A DNA stretch of 64,000 bases from Hyunsoonleella flava (GCF_004310325.1 NZ_SIRT01000002.1:124001-188000), one strand, 5' to 3'. Counted from the stretch's first letter, positions 1 to 8,812 are shown. Numbers and translations are program-made. Notes: a model not told the origin generated them from the letters alone.

Positions 1-345
1 ATTAAAAGTGCATTTTATAAACCTGATGAAGTTGTTGGTAATATTAAAAAACGTTGGAATGATTGGTTTATGATGTATACTGAAAGATTACAAATGGAAA
101 CCTTATCTGATAAAGAACGTCAGTTAAAAATGAACGCAGTAAACCCAAAATATGTGTTGAGAAATTACATGGCTCAATTAGCTATTGACGCTGCGGATAA
201 AGGTGACTATCAGTTAATAGATGAATTGTTTCAAATGCTTAAAAACCCCTATGAAGAACAACCAAAATATGAAAAATGGTTTGCAAAACGACCAGATTGG
301 GCGCGCCATAAAGTAGGCTGTTCTATGCTCTCTTGTAGTTCGTAA
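1..345 (+). CDS. selO: Protein adenylyltransferase SelO, C-terminal fragment
   Basis: This is the 3' end of an open frame that enters from the left edge, so no start is visible. The last ~114 residues match the end of the SelO/YdiU (UPF0061) family: a helical segment with [12 protein letters not shown], then a proline-rich stretch, and the terminal residues SCSS. SelO proteins are pseudokinase-fold enzymes that transfer AMP to Ser/Thr/Tyr of protein substrates and are linked to redox stress. The Cys third from the C-terminus sits where eukaryotic SelO carries selenocysteine; here it is an ordinary Cys codon, so no recoding is needed. The TAA stop overlaps the ATG of the next gene by one base, which indicates an operon with the methionine sulfoxide reductase genes downstream. 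The family call is firm; the catalytic domain lies outside the window. Confidence 0.88.
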   Translation: MKSAFYKPDEVVGNIKKRWNDWFMMYTERLQMETLSDKERQLKMNAVNPKYVLRNYMAQLAIDAADKGDYQLIDELFQMLKNPYEEQPKYEKWFAKRPDWARHKVGCSMLSCSS

Positions 346-596
346 TGGAGTTGTTAAGTTTCATAGAACATATTCCAGAAGGTTATTCCGAAGGTGTTTA
401 TAGAGATGCGAAATATGGCATTACTAAATCAGTATTTAATAATGGAAAATCGTTTAAAATATATGCCAAAGAGCTAAAAGGAACTAATTTTATTAGTTTA
501 AATTATTACATAACAACTAGTAAAGCATTATTAAAACCATGCGAAATGCCAGAGCAAAAAGTAATTGATTTTTTAACACATATAAAACTCAAATAG
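345..596 (+). CDS. Small conserved hypothetical protein in the msrA operon
   Basis: This is an 83-residue soluble protein with no signal peptide or membrane segment. Its ATG overlaps the selO stop (TAATG), so it is very probably translated together with selO, and msrA follows 28 bases later. The sequence is a mix of short beta strands ([21 protein letters not shown]) and a C-terminal helix preceded by KPCEMPEQ, with a single Cys at residue 66. I recall similar small proteins beside msrA genes in flavobacteria, some labelled as methionine sulfoxide reductase by proximity. It has no MsrA (GCFW) or MsrB (zinc CxxC, RYC) motif, so that label would not be justified. Function is unknown; an accessory role in methionine sulfoxide repair is an inference from position only. 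Confidence 0.72.
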   Translation: MELLSFIEHIPEGYSEGVYRDAKYGITKSVFNNGKSFKIYAKELKGTNFISLNYYITTSKALLKPCEMPEQKVIDFLTHIKLK

Positions 597-624
597 ATTA
601 AGACAGAATTTAAAAAATAAAACC

Positions 625-1119
625 ATGAGCAATTATAAAAAAGCATACATAGCAGGAGGCTGTTTTTGGGGAATGGAAGATTTATTTAGAACACGCCCGG
701 GAGTTGTTGATACAGAAGTAGGTTACCAAGGTGGAGATAATGATAACCCCACTTACAAAAACCATCCAGGACATGCCGAAGGTATCGAAATCACATATAA
801 TCCTGACGAAACTTCTTTTAAGGAATTACTAGATTATTTCTTTAGAATGCATAATCCCACAACAGTGGATAGGCAAGGTAACGATAGGGGTTCAAGTTAC
901 CGTTCAGCAATTTTTTATCAAAATGAAGAAGAAAAACAAATTGCTGAAGAAATGATTAACATCGTAAATGCTTCTGGTAAATGGGATAATAAGGTAGTTA
1001 CTACTTTAGAGCCGTGGTCTACCTTTTGGAAAGCAGAAGATTATCATCAAGATTATTTAGTAAAAAACCCAAATGGCTATACCTGCCATTTTTTAAGATT
1101 TGAAGAACCTTTTATTTAA
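625..1119 (+). CDS. msrA: Peptide-methionine (S)-S-oxide reductase MsrA
   Basis: MsrA reduces the S-epimer of methionine sulfoxide in oxidised proteins and is recycled by thioredoxin. The 164-residue length fits a single-domain cytosolic enzyme. The catalytic motif GGCFWG is at residues 11-16 with nucleophile Cys13. The family signatures GYQGG, HPGHAEG and GSSYRSAIF follow. The C-terminal half keeps [14 protein letters not shown], and a Cys in GYTCHF near the C-terminus is a possible resolving residue. There is no signal peptide. A thioredoxin gene lies about 7 kb downstream in this window. A second, divergent msrA follows 16 bases later, so the pair is probably transcribed together with selO and the 83-residue gene. 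Confidence 0.93.
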   Translation: MSNYKKAYIAGGCFWGMEDLFRTRPGVVDTEVGYQGGDNDNPTYKNHPGHAEGIEITYNPDETSFKELLDYFFRMHNPTTVDRQGNDRGSSYRSAIFYQNEEEKQIAEEMINIVNASGKWDNKVVTTLEPWSTFWKAEDYHQDYLVKNPNGYTCHFLRFEEPFI

Positions 1120-1135
1120 AGTTTAAAAAAAAGTA

Positions 1136-1690
1136 TTGCATACAGAAACAAAAATAGCATTTGGTGGCGGTTGTCATTGGTGTACAGAAGCTGTATTTCA
1201 ATCGTTGCTTGGTGTTATAAAAGTAGAGCAAGGTTTTGTAGCTTCCATTGATGAAAATAGTGAGTTTTCAGAAGCAGTAATCATTCATTTTGATGCTGCA
1301 AAAATTTCATTAGGCGTGCTTATTGAAATTCATTTGCATACACATAAAAGTACATCAAACCATTCCATGCGCAACAAGTATCGTTCTGCGATATATACGT
1401 TTTCAGAAGCACAAAAACATGAGGCTACAGGACAATTAGAGCTATTACAATTTCAGTTTCAAAATGAATTAATAACGCAAGTATTACCGTTTGATAAGTT
1501 TAGAGCTTCAAGAGCGCAAATTCAAAATTACTATTACAAAAACCCTAAAAAACCTTTTTGTGAAAGTTTTATCAATCCTAAGCTACTAACACTACTTAAA
1601 AGATTTTCAAAATATACAAATCAAAACAAACTAAAGCACTTAAAAGATGAATCGCGAGAGATTAAGCATACAAAACACCAAGGGTCATAA
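1136..1690 (+). CDS. Divergent second MsrA-family protein
   Basis: This 184-residue MsrA paralogue starts at TTG; no ATG lies in frame between the upstream stop and the catalytic motif. The motif GGGCHWC (residues 10-16) keeps the nucleophile Cys13 but replaces the usual Phe with His and adds Cys16, giving a CxxC pair. The central region keeps NKYRSAIYTF, whereas the usual Asp-Pro-Thr/Gly-rich substrate loop is replaced by a His/Ser-rich stretch (HTHKSTSNHS). The C-terminal ~25 residues are basic and lie in the 44 bases that overlap the next gene in another frame. It probably acts on oxidised methionine, but specificity may differ from the first copy. The family call is good; exact activity is unproven. 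Confidence 0.78.
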   Translation: MHTETKIAFGGGCHWCTEAVFQSLLGVIKVEQGFVASIDENSEFSEAVIIHFDAAKISLGVLIEIHLHTHKSTSNHSMRNKYRSAIYTFSEAQKHEATGQLELLQFQFQNELITQVLPFDKFRASRAQIQNYYYKNPKKPFCESFINPKLLTLLKRFSKYTNQNKLKHLKDESREIKHTKHQGS

Positions 1691-2867
1691 ATTACAAGCC
1701 TATTTAGAATTACCAGCAGACCAAAAACCACATTACTTTGCCATTTTTGCGCATTGTTTTACCTGTAATAGTAATTTAACGGCAGTAAAAAATATTAGTA
1801 GAGCTTTAACAGCTCACGGTTTTGGCGTGGTGCGGTTTGATTTTACGGGGCTAGGACGAAGTGAAGGTGAGTTTGCAGACAGCTATTTCTCGGCCAATGT
1901 AGACGATTTAATTGCTGTAAATGATTACGTTACACAACATTATAAAGCGCCGGGGTTATTGGTAGGCCATTCGCTTGGTGGTGCTGCAGTAATAGTTGCA
2001 GCGTCAAAATTAGAGAATATAAAAGCGGTGGCTACGGTAGGAGCACCATCAACCGTTAGTCATGTAAAACACTTGTTTTCTCACGGTATTGAAGAAGTGA
2101 AACAAAAAGGCGAAGTTGAAATTAATATTGGAGGAAGACCATTTAAAATTAATAACGATTTTGTTGAAGATTTTGATAAAATTAATCTACTAGAAATTAT
2201 GAAAAATCTAAGGAAACCATTGCTTATTATGCACGCACCTTTTGATGGTATTGTGGGTATAAATAATGCACACGAGCTATACCATAATGCGCATCACCCT
2301 AAAAGTTTTGTGAGTTTGGATGATGCCGATCATTTATTATCAAACTCAAAAGATAGTAAGTATGTTGGCAATGTTATTGGTACTTGGGCAGATCGTTATT
2401 TTGAGCCACAGGAGAATACCATCCTTGAGACAAAAGGTGAGCAACTGGTAGCACACCTTAATTTGGTTGAAGATAACTTTACAACGTCCATACAAACAAA
2501 AAACCATCATTTTACTGCTGATGAACCAGGAAGCATAGGAGGTGACGATTTTGGCCCATCACCTTACGATTTTTTAAGTGCAGGATTAGCAGCGTGTACC
2601 GTAATGACTTTAAAAATGTATGCGGAACGCAAAAAATGGGACCTACAAGAAGTGTATGCCTACATTACATATTCAAAAAAGCATAGTGATGATTTAATGC
2701 TGGATTTAGAGGAGCCAAAACGTATCGACCACTTACAAAAACGTCTAAAATTTGTCGGTAATTTGGATGAAGCTCAGAAAATAAAACTAAAAGAAATAGC
2801 ATCTAAATGTCCTGTGCATCGTACATTGCTGTCAGAAACTATTATTGAAACAGAAGTCATCAATTAA
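1647..2867 (+). CDS. Bifunctional alpha/beta hydrolase-OsmC family protein
   Basis: This is a 406-residue fusion. Residues ~1-250 are an alpha/beta hydrolase with the nucleophile elbow GHSLGG (Ser109), an oxyanion-hole region HCFTCNSN and a late HLL motif for the catalytic His. Residues ~265-406 are an OsmC/Ohr-type domain with SPYDFLSAGLAACT (Cys317) and CPVHRTL (Cys388), the paired redox cysteines that reduce organic hydroperoxides in this family. The two-domain fusion is a known architecture in Bacteroidota and Proteobacteria; its substrate is not established. The chosen ATG overlaps the end of the preceding msrA by 44 bases, but the N-terminus matches the family from this point. The stop overlaps the next start (TAATG). 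Context supports a peroxide or electrophile detoxification role. Confidence 0.9.
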   Translation: MNRERLSIQNTKGHKLQAYLELPADQKPHYFAIFAHCFTCNSNLTAVKNISRALTAHGFGVVRFDFTGLGRSEGEFADSYFSANVDDLIAVNDYVTQHYKAPGLLVGHSLGGAAVIVAASKLENIKAVATVGAPSTVSHVKHLFSHGIEEVKQKGEVEINIGGRPFKINNDFVEDFDKINLLEIMKNLRKPLLIMHAPFDGIVGINNAHELYHNAHHPKSFVSLDDADHLLSNSKDSKYVGNVIGTWADRYFEPQENTILETKGEQLVAHLNLVEDNFTTSIQTKNHHFTADEPGSIGGDDFGPSPYDFLSAGLAACTVMTLKMYAERKKWDLQEVYAYITYSKKHSDDLMLDLEEPKRIDHLQKRLKFVGNLDEAQKIKLKEIASKCPVHRTLLSETIIETEVIN

Positions 2868-3829
2868 TGAGTAAAGTTACTACCAAAATTGGGTTAGGTT
2901 TAGCTGCTTTGGGCAGACCAGAATATATAAATATTAGAGATAATGCCGCCATTGATAAATCAGAATCTGCTTTTAAACAAAACACATTTTCTGTTTTAGA
3001 TGAAGCTTATAAACTTGGTATGCGTTATTTTGATACAGCGCCGTCTTACGGAAAAGGAGAAAGGTTTTTACAGGAGTGGAATGATTCTAGAGCCTACAAA
3101 GATGCTATTCTAGGTACAAAATGGGGCTATACTTATGTAGCAAATTGGGAATTAGGTTACAATGGCAAGCACGAAATAAAAGAACACTCATTAAATAAGT
3201 TGCAAGAGCAATGGGAGGTTTCAAAACACTTACTACCCAATCTAAATTACTATCAAGTACATTCTGCAACCTTTGAAAGTGGCATTCTCGAGAATAAAGC
3301 GGTTTTAAATCAACTCTATCGCATTAAAAAAGCCACTGGTCTAAAAATAGGTATTACTACAAGTGGCGCAAATCAAAAAGAAGTTATAGCTTCAGCAGCA
3401 AACACTAAAATTGAAAATGAAGCTATATTCGATAGTTTTCAAGTGACATATAATGTTTTTGAACAAGGTGCTTTCAAAGTTTTAAAACAGACGTTATCAG
3501 AGGGTAAAACCATTATCATAAAGGAAGGGTTGGCTAATGGTCGCGTCTTTCCAAATAATAGGTTTAATAATTATTCAGAAGCATATCAAGTTTTAGAGAG
3601 TTTATCAAAAAAGTATCAAGTAGGCGTTGACGCCATCGCATTGCGATTTGTAATGGATAGCTTAGAACCAAACTATGTTTTAAGCGGTGCTTCTGATGTT
3701 CATCAACTTAAAGCCAACATTAAAGCACTTAGTTTTAAACTTTCAGAAGAAGAGCTTTCTACATTAAAAAGCTTAAAGATTGCCCCACAAGCCTATTGGG
3801 AAGAACGTAGTCAATTACATTGGAATTAA
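2867..3829 (+). CDS. Aldo/keto reductase
   Basis: This 320-residue AKR-superfamily protein would be an NAD(P)H-dependent oxidoreductase with a TIM-barrel fold. The visible signature is RYFDTAPSYGKGER, containing the catalytic Asp and Tyr, with a Lys in GTKWGY and a His in YYQVHSA completing the usual tetrad. The C-terminal part has the expected LSGASDVHQLKANI cofactor-binding segment. There is no signal peptide. The start codon overlaps the stop of the hydrolase-OsmC fusion, so it is translationally coupled and is the last gene of the redox operon; the next gene begins 43 bases further on with its own likely leader. Substrate is unknown; carbonyl detoxification is plausible from context only. 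Confidence 0.88.
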   Translation: MSKVTTKIGLGLAALGRPEYINIRDNAAIDKSESAFKQNTFSVLDEAYKLGMRYFDTAPSYGKGERFLQEWNDSRAYKDAILGTKWGYTYVANWELGYNGKHEIKEHSLNKLQEQWEVSKHLLPNLNYYQVHSATFESGILENKAVLNQLYRIKKATGLKIGITTSGANQKEVIASAANTKIENEAIFDSFQVTYNVFEQGAFKVLKQTLSEGKTIIIKEGLANGRVFPNNRFNNYSEAYQVLESLSKKYQVGVDAIALRFVMDSLEPNYVLSGASDVHQLKANIKALSFKLSEEELSTLKSLKIAPQAYWEERSQLHWN

Positions 3830-3872
3830 ATCAAATTCTAATTATTATCTTTAGGAATTAATCCACTAATAA

Positions 3873-6800
3873 ATGAAATTTCAAAAAGTATTTGTTTCGT
3901 TAATTCTCATTTGTGTTTTTCAGGCCTGTGCTACCTATAAACCACAATACAAGGATGAAGCTTCGCAACCTAGTTTTCCAAATAAAGATATAGCACATTC
4001 GTTTTACCTATTAGGTGACGCCGGCAATTACGAATTAGGAGAATCTACCAAAGTTTTAAATACGTTTAAAAAAGAATTAAGTGAAGCTACTAAAAATAGC
4101 ACAGCCATATTTTTAGGTGATAATATTTATCCTATTGGTTTTCCAGATAAGGATAATAAACATAGAGCGTCTGCAGAAAGATATATAAGAGCGCAAACTG
4201 ATGTAGCCAAAAATTTTAAAGGACGAACTGTTTTTATTCCAGGTAATCATGATTGGTATTCCGGTGTTAAGGGTTTAAAGCGACAAGAAAAATTTGTTGA
4301 AGATGCATTAGGTAAGAACACATTTTTACCTGAAAATGGTTGTCCTATTGAGAAAATTCATGTTACTGAAGATATTGAACTTATTTTAGTTGATAGCCAA
4401 TGGTACATTACAAATTGGAATAACAAGCCAACTATAAATGACGAATGTGAAATAAAAACTAGAGATGCTTTTCTAGCAGAGTTTAGCAGTCTTATAAAAA
4501 AAGCAAGAAACAAAACGACTATTGTTGCTATCCATCACCCAATGTTTGTTAATGGGCCACATGGCGGTCAGTTTAGTTTTAAAAGTCATATGAAACCACT
4601 TCCTGTTATTGGAACATTAATTAATGTGTTTAGAAAAACTAATGGTTTGTCTAATGTAGACTTGCAAAATAAGCATTATAATGAGCTAAAGCAGCGTTTG
4701 GTTACGCTGGCACAAGAAAATGAAAAAGTGGTTTTTGTATCAGGGCACGAACATAGTTTACAGTATTTAGAAAAAGATAATTTAAAGCAAATAGTAAGTG
4801 GTTCTGGATCCAAGAAAACACCAACGCGAAATGTTGGAGCGGGTCTATTTTCATATGGAACACCAGGATATGCTAGACTTGATGTTTTTAAGGATGGTTC
4901 TTCTTATGTTCGGTTTTATTCTGTAACAGATGAAAAAATAGTTTTTGAAAGTGAAGTTTTTAGAAAAGATTTAAATCCAGTAATGGCGTATAAAACCGAC
5001 TTTCCAGAAACAGTTTTGGCATCCATATATACACCTGAGGAGACCAATGCCTCAAAATCTCAAGAGTTTTTCTGGGGAGAGCGCTATCGCAAATATTTTA
5101 GTTCTAAAGTTAAAGCGCCAACCGTAAATTTAGATACGCTTTTCGGAGGTTTAAAGCCTGTACGTAAAGGAGGAGGAAACCAATCCAAATCCTTGCGCTT
5201 AGAGGATAAAAATGGAGCGCAATATGTAATGCGTGCTTTACGCAAACAGGCGCTACAGTATTTACAGGCTGTTGTATTTAAAGATCAATATATAGAAGGG
5301 CAATTTGAAGATACAGCAATTGAAAAGCTATTGCTTGATGTGTTTACCGGTTCTCATCCTTATGCACCTTTTGTGATTGGAGATTTATCTGATGCTGTGG
5401 GTGTTTATCACACAAATCCAGTTTTATATTATGTGCCAAAACAAAAGGCTCTAGGTGATTATAATGGGGACTTTGGTGACGAACTGTATATGATTGAAGA
5501 ACATACTTCTGAAGGACATGGCGATTTAGCAAGTTTTGGTTTTCAAAATGAAATAGAAGGTACTGATGATATGATGAAACGCCTCCACAAAGATGAAGAT
5601 ATTATTATTGATGAAGCATCTTATATACGTGCACGTTTATTCGATATGCTTATTGGAGACTGGGATCGTCATCATGACCAATGGCGCTGGATAGAATTTA
5701 AAGAAAATGGCAAGAAAGTTTATAGACCGCTTCCAAGAGATAGGGATCAGGCATTTTCAATCATGGGAGATGGCGCATTATTAAAGTCGGCCATTGCATT
5801 AATACCAGCTGCACGTTTACTCAGGCCTTACAGTGAGGATCTTAAGGATGTAAAGAGTGTAAATGTAGAACCATACCCGCTAGATATGGAGCTTATACAA
5901 CGTTCTGGCAAAGAGGTTTGGGATGCACAAGTAAAAATTATTCAAGAGGGCATAACGGATGAGGTTATTGAGAAATCTTTTTTAAATATGCCAGAAGAAG
6001 TAAGAGATGAAACTGTTGAAGAGATTAAGAGGAAATTAAAAGCTAGAAGAGGAAATCTACAAAAAATCTCAGATCGTTATTTTAAACTTATTAATAACTT
6101 GGCTGTGATAAAAGGAACCAACAAAGACGATTGGTTTGATATTGAGCGCTTACCAAATGGGCAAACAAAAGTTACAGGTTATCGTATTAAAGATGATAAA
6201 AAGGCAGATGTATTTATAGAGCGTACTTATAATGTATCAGAAACCAAAGAAATTTGGATTTATGCTTTGGATGATGATGATGTTTTTCATGTTTATGGTA
6301 AAAGTGATAAGTATATAAAAGTATTATTGTTGGGCGGACAAAACAATGATACCTATGATATTAAAAATGGTAATAAAATTAAGTACTACGATTATAAATC
6401 AAAACCAAATACCTTTAAAACCAATAAGGGTAGCCGTAGATTAACAGATAACTATTATACAAATGTTTACAACTACAAAAAGCTAAAAAACAGTACCACA
6501 CAGATTTTACCTAGTTTAGGAGCAAACCCCGACGATGGATTTAAAATTGGTGCAGCCTTTACTAAAACCAATTATAATTTTGAGCGTAATCCATTTTCAT
6601 CAAGGCATAGTTTAAAAGCAGAATACTTTTTTGCAACCAATGGGTTTAATTTTAATTATGGTGGAGAGTTTGCCAATGTTTTTTTTCAAAATGTAAATTT
6701 TGGAGTAGATATTCAATATAATAGTCCAAATTATGCTACAAACTTTTTTGGCTTCGGAAATGAAACCTTAAATCCAGAGGCAGAAGAAAATGATGGTTTA

Positions 6801-7550
6801 GATGTTGATTTAGATTATAATCGCGTTAAAATTAGAACATTTAGAGCTATGCCAGCCATGGTTTGGCGTGGTTATTCTGGTTCTGAAGTAAAATTAAGTT
6901 TATTATACGAATCTAATGAAGTAGCCCGAACTGAAAATAGGTTTATAGAGACATTACCTGAGGATAATCCTTTGTTTGATAAACAAGATTTTTGGGGTTT
7001 TGATGCCAAGTATAGTTACGAAAACAAGGATAGAGAGGCATTTCCAACTTTGGGCTTTCAATTGAGTTTTCAAGCAGGTTACAAAAACAATGTATCTACT
7101 GAAAAAGGGTTTTCTTATGTCATTCCAAAAATGGGTTTTGATTATAAGTTAATTCCAAGCGGTAATTTAGTATTAGCTACAAACTTTATTGGTCATATAA
7201 ATTTTGGCAATGAGTTTGAGTTTTATCAAGGCGCTACATTAGGTGCTAATAATGGTTTAAGAGGTTATAGAAATCAACGATTTACAGGTAAACGAGCTTT
7301 TGCGCAAAGTACAGATTTACGACTAAATTTAACACAAGTTAAAACAGGTTGGTTTCCACTATATCTTGGTGTATACGGTGGTGTTGATTATGGTAGGGTT
7401 TGGCTAGAAGATGATAACTCAAAAAAATGGAATAATTCTTTTGGTGGCGGTATGTTCATCAACATGGCTAATATACTTACTGGAAATATTTCGGCTTTTA
7501 ATAGTGATGATGGTTTACGTTTAGCCTTCAGATTAGGTTTCGGATTTTAA
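3873..7550 (+). CDS. Phosphoesterase / kinase-like / outer-membrane barrel lipoprotein
   Basis: This is a 1225-residue exported protein. A signal sequence ends in the lipobox FQAC (Cys19). Residues ~45-330 are a calcineurin-like metallophosphoesterase: LLGDAGN, LGDNIYP, GNHDWY, HHPMF and SGHEHS supply the metal ligands. Residues ~430-720 look kinase-like: a Gly-rich KGGGNQSKS loop (432-440), a basic strand YVMRALRK (451-458), a catalytic-loop-like GDWDRHHDQW (Asp598, Arg599, His600) and a possible metal site PRDRDQAF (Asp623, Asp625). The last ~350 residues form a barrel with the Omp85-type signature GLRGYRNQRFTG (Arg1130) and end in Phe. Homologues are usually annotated by the phosphoesterase alone. 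The phosphoesterase and barrel calls are firm; the kinase-like reading is mine from motifs. Location is most likely the outer membrane. Confidence 0.82.
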   Translation: MKFQKVFVSLILICVFQACATYKPQYKDEASQPSFPNKDIAHSFYLLGDAGNYELGESTKVLNTFKKELSEATKNSTAIFLGDNIYPIGFPDKDNKHRASAERYIRAQTDVAKNFKGRTVFIPGNHDWYSGVKGLKRQEKFVEDALGKNTFLPENGCPIEKIHVTEDIELILVDSQWYITNWNNKPTINDECEIKTRDAFLAEFSSLIKKARNKTTIVAIHHPMFVNGPHGGQFSFKSHMKPLPVIGTLINVFRKTNGLSNVDLQNKHYNELKQRLVTLAQENEKVVFVSGHEHSLQYLEKDNLKQIVSGSGSKKTPTRNVGAGLFSYGTPGYARLDVFKDGSSYVRFYSVTDEKIVFESEVFRKDLNPVMAYKTDFPETVLASIYTPEETNASKSQEFFWGERYRKYFSSKVKAPTVNLDTLFGGLKPVRKGGGNQSKSLRLEDKNGAQYVMRALRKQALQYLQAVVFKDQYIEGQFEDTAIEKLLLDVFTGSHPYAPFVIGDLSDAVGVYHTNPVLYYVPKQKALGDYNGDFGDELYMIEEHTSEGHGDLASFGFQNEIEGTDDMMKRLHKDEDIIIDEASYIRARLFDMLIGDWDRHHDQWRWIEFKENGKKVYRPLPRDRDQAFSIMGDGALLKSAIALIPAARLLRPYSEDLKDVKSVNVEPYPLDMELIQRSGKEVWDAQVKIIQEGITDEVIEKSFLNMPEEVRDETVEEIKRKLKARRGNLQKISDRYFKLINNLAVIKGTNKDDWFDIERLPNGQTKVTGYRIKDDKKADVFIERTYNVSETKEIWIYALDDDDVFHVYGKSDKYIKVLLLGGQNNDTYDIKNGNKIKYYDYKSKPNTFKTNKGSRRLTDNYYTNVYNYKKLKNSTTQILPSLGANPDDGFKIGAAFTKTNYNFERNPFSSRHSLKAEYFFATNGFNFNYGGEFANVFFQNVNFGVDIQYNSPNYATNFFGFGNETLNPEAEENDGLDVDLDYNRVKIRTFRAMPAMVWRGYSGSEVKLSLLYESNEVARTENRFIETLPEDNPLFDKQDFWGFDAKYSYENKDREAFPTLGFQLSFQAGYKNNVSTEKGFSYVIPKMGFDYKLIPSGNLVLATNFIGHINFGNEFEFYQGATLGANNGLRGYRNQRFTGKRAFAQSTDLRLNLTQVKTGWFPLYLGVYGGVDYGRVWLEDDNSKKWNNSFGGGMFINMANILTGNISAFNSDDGLRLAFRLGFGF

Positions 7551-7563
7551 TATATATAATTGC

Positions 7564-8163
7564 ATGGTTTCAAAGTCAACTTTAATATGCATACCCGATA
7601 TTAGTGGGTTTACTCGTTTTATGAGTGACACTGATATTGAACTAAGTGCAAGAGTTATTCCCTCGTTGTTAAATGAGATTATTTACGCTAACGAAATAAA
7701 TTTAAAAGTATCTGAAATTGAAGGAGACGCTGTTTTGTTTTTTAGAAAAGGACAGCTCCCACCTTTTGTAGATTTAATTGATCAGTGCAAAACTTTTTTT
7801 TCACAATTCTATAATCAACTAGATGTTTTAACAAAAAAGTATAGTGAAGAAAAGGGTATTGATAATATTCCTAAATTAGGATTGAAAATCATATTGCATT
7901 ATGGGGAAAATGTAGAATCTGTCCAAATAGGAAACCGCATAAAGCTTATGGGAGAGGATGTTATAATTGCACATCGATTATTGAAGAATGATATAAAAGA
8001 AGATGAATATTTGTTAATTTCAGAAGATTTATTAAATCAATATGAAGACTCAACTATTGAACGTAATTTTGATTGGGGAGAATTTCAAGATAATGAACAG
8101 GTGTACAAGCATATAGGTGAAATCAATTACAGCTACATAAAGATGTATAAGCTACTTGACTAG
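7564..8163 (+). CDS. DUF2652 protein, class III nucleotide cyclase-like
   Basis: This 199-residue soluble protein belongs to the DUF2652 family. Its N-terminus resembles the class III adenylate/guanylate cyclase core: CIPDISGFTRFM (residues 9-20) and VSEIEGDAVLFF (49-60). These place Asp12 and Asp55 where cyclases carry their two metal-binding aspartates. There is no transmembrane, HAMP or receiver domain. Whether it makes a cyclic nucleotide is not known, because the base-selecting residues cannot be assigned by eye. It starts 13 bases after the phosphoesterase-barrel gene and may be co-transcribed. Its TAG stop overlaps, on the other strand, the end of a decayed copy of the lipoprotein gene at 8809-9609. 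Confidence 0.82.
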   Translation: MVSKSTLICIPDISGFTRFMSDTDIELSARVIPSLLNEIIYANEINLKVSEIEGDAVLFFRKGQLPPFVDLIDQCKTFFSQFYNQLDVLTKKYSEEKGIDNIPKLGLKIILHYGENVESVQIGNRIKLMGEDVIIAHRLLKNDIKEDEYLLISEDLLNQYEDSTIERNFDWGEFQDNEQVYKHIGEINYSYIKMYKLLD

Positions 8164-8400
8164 TTTAAATCAAATCCATGTAGATTTCCTTCATTGCCCT
8201 AAGTTCTTTCTTTAGTAATGAAAACTTTTGAGTGGTTTTTAAAATCATATACCTTTTTTTAGAGTTAGGATTAAATTTTTATTCTTCTATTTTTTCATCT
8301 AAGAAATTATTACCTTTAAATTACTAATCTTCCAAAAGTTTAGAATGAATTATACTACTATGGTTTATTGTCGGCGTATAAACTAGGGTTTGGATTTTAA
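8160..8400 (-). pseudogene. Decayed 3' copy of the downstream lipoprotein gene
   Basis: Read on the minus strand this segment is clearly homologous to the C-terminal ~70 codons of the lipoprotein gene at 8809-9609. Examples are FWKISN (intact gene LWKISN), GNNFLDEKIEE (GDNFFDGKIEE), KFNPNSKK (KFDHNSQK), VFITKERT (VYITDERD) and a final GNLHGFDLN against GNLYEFKLN. It has in-frame stops (one after KIEE, one after KERT), frameshifts and a small deletion, and the 5' half is missing. Similarity fades near 8400. The final stop codon overlaps the DUF2652 stop, just as the intact gene overlaps the thioredoxin stop. It therefore looks like a relic of a tandem duplication around thioredoxin. Confidence 0.85.
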
Positions 8401-8500
8401 CAGAATGTGTTATCCTAATCTTATTTCAAGGTATCCACTATTGTAAATGTAATTTATTTGCGTGTTTTGCGTCTAAAAAACTATATAAAAGCATAAATAA

Positions 8501-8812
8501 ATGAAAAGTAGTTTTAACGATATCATAAATTCAGAAAAAGTAGTGTTAGTAGATTTTTTTGCAACTTGGTGCGGACCATGTCAAGCATTGTTACCTATTC
8601 TTAAAGAGGTAAAAGATGAGGTGGAAGATGCTGTAAAAGTTGTGAAAATTGATATTGATAAAAACAATCCTTTAGCAATGAAATATCAAGTAAGAAGCGT
8701 GCCTACCATGATTCTTTTTGTAAATGGAGAACCTAAATGGAGGCAATCAGGTGTATTGCAAAAGAAAGATATTTTAAATGTGATTAAAACCCATTCGGGA
8801 ATTACGGTTTAA
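8501..8812 (+). CDS. Thioredoxin
   Basis: This 103-residue single-domain thioredoxin has the redox motif WCGPC (Cys24 and Cys27), the preceding VLVDFFA strand, a cis-Pro loop VRSVPTM and the C-terminal FVNGE turn. There is no signal peptide, so it is cytosolic and would serve as a general disulfide reductant, for example for MsrA. The ATG is preceded by about 100 bases of unique sequence after the relic described at 8160-8400. The 3' end overlaps the convergent lipoprotein gene by 4 bases. The length and lack of extra domains fit TrxA, but flavobacteria carry several paralogues, so no symbol is assigned. Confidence 0.93.
   Translation: MKSSFNDIINSEKVVLVDFFATWCGPCQALLPILKEVKDEVEDAVKVVKIDIDKNNPLAMKYQVRSVPTMILFVNGEPKWRQSGVLQKKDILNVIKTHSGITV

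Noticed and set aside
1-345. SelO with selenocysteine near the C-terminus
   Set aside because: The codon is TGT and the frame ends in a normal TAA; this is the bacterial Cys form.
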